Positions 63,683 to 64,000 of a DNA stretch of 64,000 bases are shown here, piece after piece. The notes beneath the pieces are model-generated. The model made no database searches. It was not told the origin of the DNA and saw only the letters and a list, made by a program, of their open reading frames with translations. The translations under genes were made by a program, and so were the position numbers. This DNA comes from Planosporangium thailandense (lineage in GTDB: Bacteria; Actinomycetota; Actinomycetes; Mycobacteriales; Micromonosporaceae): NCBI RefSeq assembly GCF_011947195.1, contig NZ_JAATVY010000006.1, forward strand, positions 222,328-286,327. The letters are read 5' to 3'. Every line of letters begins with the position of its first letter. Positions within the stretch are counted from its first letter, which is position 1.

Positions 63683-64000
63683 ATGCTTCTCAGCCGCACC
63701 GCAGCGGGCGCCACCCTGTTCGTCGCCGCGGCCTCGGGAGTACTGGTGAGCACGCCGGCAAGCGCCGGGACCCGACCACCGGACCCCGGCGTCGCCACGG
63801 CCGCGCCGGACCCGGCCGCCCCCCAGGCGAGGTGCCGGCAACGGGGGATCTTGCAGGGCAGCCACTACAGCGCCGTCCAGATCGCCCGAGTCGCCCGGGA
63901 CGCGGGTTTCCGCGGGCACAACTGGACCGTCTCCGTGGCTGTCGCCCTGGGCGAGAGCGGCGGGTGGAGCCGCGGCCCGCACGTCAAACCAAAGTGCAGG
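63683..64000 (+). CDS. Secreted lysozyme-like protein, N-terminal 106 residues
   Basis: The gene runs off the right edge. It has a signal peptide (about 1-28, MLLSRTAAGATLFVAAASG ... ASA), a Pro/Ala linker, then a lysozyme-like start: YSAVQIARVARDAGF and VSVAVALGESGGWSRG, with the likely catalytic Glu in ALGES. The fold resembles the actinobacterial lysozyme-like proteins such as the one at 1202-2089. The ATG at 63683 has GGAGG 7 nt upstream. It should act on peptidoglycan outside the cell, but the second half with the rest of the active site is missing from the window. Confidence 0.75.
   Translation, partial: MLLSRTAAGATLFVAAASGVLVSTPASAGTRPPDPGVATAAPDPAAPQARCRQRGILQGSHYSAVQIARVARDAGFRGHNWTVSVAVALGESGGWSRGPHVKPKCR

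Overview
The window is chromosomal DNA from a high-GC Gram-positive actinomycete. The very high GC third-codon bias, frequent GTG and TTG starts, the ANTAR regulator beside an ABC-transporter lipoprotein, many secreted glycoside hydrolases and long intergenic palindromes fit the Micromonosporaceae (Micromonospora/Actinoplanes relatives) best. The family is an inference; no rRNA or species marker is present. No prophage, insertion sequence, integrase or CRISPR array was seen.

Layout. 0-6.6 kb: start of a branched-chain amino-acid binding lipoprotein, a PdtaR-type ANTAR antiterminator, an odd short-armed tRNA with a CAA anticodon, a lysozyme-like exported protein, an FKBP, a metallothionein-like protein, and a MacB/FtsX-type ABC exporter divergent from a TetR gene with a shared palindrome. 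7-19 kb: secreted and envelope enzymes (GH9 cellulase, L,D-transpeptidase lipoprotein, GH46 chitosanase) mixed with DNA and nucleotide metabolism genes (PolX, dGTPase, an EEP-family phosphatase/nuclease, Nudix). 19-27 kb: an XRE/TPR regulator, two small hypothetical genes, a thioesterase/Fe-dehydrogenase pair, a Zn-dehydrogenase, a DUF4032 kinase-like protein and small membrane proteins.

27-39 kb is an exopolysaccharide-type locus on the minus strand: GtrA, a processive GT2 synthase, a GT39-type mannosyltransferase-like protein, an anchored Ig/IPT-like repeat protein, and a histidine kinase/response regulator pair in the same run, followed by a membrane-anchored GH5 endoglucanase with double terminators. 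A second NarL-type regulator/kinase pair is transcribed divergently. This looks like a self-regulated surface glucan synthesis and trimming system.

39-47.6 kb: aldo/keto reductase, dienelactone hydrolase, Tex, an EamA exporter, a stand-alone receiver and a large MalT/LAL-type LuxR regulator. That regulator is divergent from the second major locus, 47.9-60.0 kb: Hsp20, DnaK, GrpE, a CbpA-type DnaJ, CbpM, ClpB, HdeD-like DUF308, peroxiredoxin, DsbA-like oxidoreductase, YbjQ and a ClpC-like unfoldase carrying an LGF (ClpP-docking) loop. This composition resembles the protein-quality-control islands (locus of heat resistance) known from Proteobacteria, in an actinobacterial version. 60-64 kb: an SDR epimerase, an unknown protein, an orphan Phd/YefM antitoxin with a perfect 20-bp palindromic operator shared with a divergent small gene, a haloacetate-dehalogenase-like hydrolase, and the start of a second lysozyme-like secreted protein cut by the window edge.
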